Positions 62,101-64,000 of a stretch of 64,000 bases of DNA are shown here, in pieces; within the stretch, counting starts at the first letter, position 1, and every line of letters begins with the position of its first letter. Below the pieces are notes generated by a model. It worked only from the letters and a program-made list of their open reading frames with translations, made no database searches and had not been told where the DNA came from. The stretch comes from Hydractinia symbiolongicarpus. Taxonomy: Eukaryota; Cnidaria; Hydrozoa; Anthoathecata; Hydractiniidae. A program made the translations under genes and the position numbers. The stretch lies in assembly GCF_029227915.1 (NCBI RefSeq), contig NC_079881.1, positions 26,327,501 to 26,391,500 on the forward strand, given 5' to 3'.

Positions 62101-64000
62101 ACGCTTAATGAAAGTGGTTTAATCGCCGGCAAACGAAAACCCGCGATTTCCCGTAAATCCCGGGCTTGGCCCGTATAGTCGAATGATACAAAGAAAAAGC
62201 CCTGTGAGTACACTCATTTCCAGAACGATTTTTTAAATAACTTTTTCACCACTAAAACGCATAAGACTTGTAGTTTTTAAAAATGTTTTCATTTTCGATG
62301 AGACGCTGAATAAAAGAAGTTTAATCGCCGGCAAACGAAAACCCGCCATTTCCCGTAAACCCCGGACTCGGCCCGTATAGTCAAAAGATTACAAAGAAAG
62401 TACACAGGGAGTAAACTCATTTCCCGAACGATTTTTTATATTATTTTTTCACCACTAAAACGCATGAAACTTGTAGTTTTCAAAAATGTTTTCATTTTTG
62501 ATGGGACGCTGAATAAAAGAAGTTTAATCGCCGGCAAACGAAAACCCGCGATTTCCCGTAAATCCCGGACTTGGCCCGTATAGTCAAAAGTATACAAAGA
62601 AAGTACCCAGGGAGTAAACTCATTTCCCGAACGATTTTTTAAATTATTTTTTTACCACTAAAACGCAAGAGACTTGTAGTTTTCAGAAATGTTTTCATTT
62701 TTGATGAGACGCTTAATGAAAGTGGTTTAATCGCCGGCAAACGAAAACCCGCGATTTCCCGTAAATCCCGGGCTTGGCCTGTATAGTCGAATGATACAAA
62801 GAAAAAGCCCTGTGAGTAAACTCATTTCCAGAACGATTTTTTAAATAACTTTTTCACCACTAAAACGCATAAGACTTGTAGTTTTTAAAAATGTTTTCAT
62901 TTTCGATGAGACGCTGAATAAAAGAAGTTTAATCGCCGGCAAACGAAAACCCGCGATTTCCCGTAAATCCCGGGCTTGGCCCGTATAGTCAAAAGTATAC
63001 AAAGAAAGTACACAGGGAGTAAACTCATTTCCCGAACGATTTTTTAATTTTTTTCTGAACCACTAGAACGAATGAGACTTATAGTTTTCAAAAATGTTTT
63101 CATTTTTAATGAGACGCTTAATGAAAGAAGTTTAATCGCCGGTAAACGAAAACCCGCGATTTCCCGAAAATCCCGGGCTTGTCCCGTATAGTCGAATGTA
63201 TACAAAGAAAGTACCCTGTGAGTAAACTCATTTCCAGAACGATGTTTTAAATTATCTTTTCACCAATAAATCGCATGAGACTTGTAGTTTTTAAAAATGT
63301 TTTCATTTTTGATGAGACGCTGAATAAAAGAAGTTTCATCGCCGGCAAACGAAAACCCGCCATTTCCCGTAAACCCCGGACTCGGCCCGTATAGTCAAAA
63401 GTATACAAAGAAAGTACCCTGTGAGTAAACTCATTTCCAAAACGATTTTTTAAGTTATCTTTTCACCACTAAAACGCATGAGACTTGTAGTTTTTAAAAA
63501 TGTTTTCATTTTTGATGAGACACTGAATAAAAGACGTTTAATCGCCGGCAAACGAAAACCCGCCATTTTCCGTAAATCCCGGGCTTGGCCCGTATAGTCA
63601 AAAGTATACAAAGAAAGTACCCTGTGAGTAAACTCATTTCCAGAACGATGTTTTAAATTATCTTTTCACCAATAAATCGCATGAGACTTGTAGTTTTTAA
63701 AAATGTTTTCATTTTTGATGAGACGCTGAATAAAAGAAGTTTCATCGCCGGCAAACGAAAACCCGCCATTTCCCGTAAACCCCGGACTCGGCCCGTAAAG
63801 TCAAAAGTATACAAAGAAAGTACCCTGTGAGTAAACTCATTTCCAAAACGATTTTTTAAGTTATCTTTTCACCACTAAAACGCATGAGACTTGTAGTTTT
63901 TAAAAATGTTTTCATTTTTGATGGGACGCTGAATAAAAGAAGTTTAATCCCCGGCAAACGAAAACCCGCGATTTCCCGTAAATCCCGGACTCGGCCCGTA
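62101..64000 (-). repeat. 2,028 bp tandem duplication, copy 2, cut by the window edge
   Basis: This is the second copy. About 1,900 of 2,028 bases are in view and the array continues past 64,000. One difference is caaaagattacaaag (62,384) against caaaagtatacaaag. Otherwise it matches in all places compared. Confidence 0.82.

Larger units (their letters stand above)
1..64000. repeat. Uninterrupted tandem satellite array, monomer about 203 bp
   Basis: Every part of the window can be read as copies of one monomer. Landmarks such as aactacaagtctcat, tttgccggcgattaaac and tatacgggcc recur every 202-204 bases, which gives about 315 copies. Each monomer has two parts. One is a GC-rich third (tatacgggccgagtccggg, then a tacgggaaatcgcggg block, then tttgccggcg). 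The other is an AT-rich remainder with A/T tracts. One monomer counted by hand (from about 13,980) has 76 G+C in 203 bases. Monomers differ by substitutions at recurring positions and by one-base length changes in A/T runs. No array edge and no foreign insertion were seen. Long homogeneous satellites of this kind are known from eukaryotic centromeric, pericentromeric and subtelomeric heterochromatin; which of these applies here cannot be told from sequence. I do not recognise the family. Confidence 0.97.
27464..64000 (-). repeat. Right arm: satellite in reverse orientation
   Basis: All about 180 monomers read atgagacttgtagtt, the reverse complement of the left-arm core. The subfamily is closer to left-arm subfamily 2 than to subfamily 1: it carries gtcgaatgtatac and gggcttggcccg, the complements of gtatacattcgac and cgggccaagccc. 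Arm-specific variants include aaaaagccctgtgag, ttgaatgtatataaag with acccaaggag, and ctagaacgaatgag. No gene or transposon was seen. Confidence 0.96.

Noticed and set aside
1-64000. CRISPR array
   Set aside because: The period is about 203 bases and the whole unit repeats, with no short repeat plus unique spacer pattern and no cas genes.
1-64000. True CENP-B box in each monomer
   Set aside because: Half-matches such as gttcgggaaatgag lack the cggg block. The best match, ttcgactatacggg, is one base too short. No full match to the four-base-spacer form was seen by eye.
1-64000. Telomeric repeats or an array edge
   Set aside because: No runs of ttaggg, tttaggg or similar short repeats were seen, and both ends of the window are still inside satellite monomers.
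1-64000. Phased A-tract intrinsic bend in the monomer
   Set aside because: A/T runs near caaaaatgaaaacattttt are spaced about 6 bases centre to centre, and the pair in gaaaaaataatttaaaaaa about 12. This is not a clean 10-11 base phase, so a strong bend cannot be claimed by eye.
1-64000. Assignment to a named satellite family or species
   Set aside because: The monomer length and sequence do not match any satellite I can recall with certainty; naming one would be a guess. A search of the 203-base consensus against repeat databases would decide.
1-64000. Exact mirror relation between the left and right arms
   Set aside because: The monomers next to the flip are of different types (atgggcttta on the left, the cataagac type on the right), and the duplication patterns of the arms do not mirror each other. 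The arms are not a long perfect palindrome.

Overview
The whole 64,000-base window is satellite DNA. It consists of roughly 315 tandem copies of a monomer of about 203 bp, with no interruption that I could find. There is no recognisable protein-coding gene, tRNA, rRNA, transposon, CRISPR array or bacterial-type signal. The short open reading frames on both strands recur at multiples of 203 bp and are by-products of the repeat. Long homogeneous satellite with higher-order structure points to a eukaryotic chromosome, in a heterochromatic, possibly centromeric or pericentromeric, block. I do not recognise the monomer and cannot name the organism. One monomer counted by hand is about 37% G+C and carries about 12 CpG sites where about 7 are expected, so it is not CpG-depleted.

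Layout: I call the satellite forward strand the one that reads aactacaagtctcat. From 1 to about 27,463 all monomers are forward (left arm). At about 27,463 the array flips, and from there to 64,000 all monomers are reverse (right arm). The flip lies in the GC-rich dyad element of the monomer, at the same monomer phase on both sides, with a short snap-back palindrome at the join.

Left arm: 1 to about 10,950 is one subfamily, with cttttgactat and gccgagtccgg, and includes a 13-monomer (2,635 bp) tandem duplication. From about 10,950 a second subfamily appears, with cattcgactat and gccaagcccggg. Then come a 6-monomer (1,218 bp) duplication, a 5-monomer (1,015 bp) duplication and a 3,763 bp tandem duplication (19,728-23,490 and 23,491-27,253). 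The 3,763 bp unit is not a whole number of monomers.

Right arm: it starts with a 1,985 bp tandem duplication that carries a truncated monomer. A 10,637 bp tandem duplication follows (30,707-41,343 and 41,344-52,386), whose second copy gained two monomers (406 bp). Next is a 3,246/3,043 bp duplication, then 1,015, 609 and 608 bp repeats, and last a 2,028 bp duplication that runs off the window. Shared scars and single-base changes give a partial order of events: the 1,985 bp duplication came before the 10,637 bp one. The window is best read as a record of satellite turnover by amplification, deletion and inversion, not as a set of genes.
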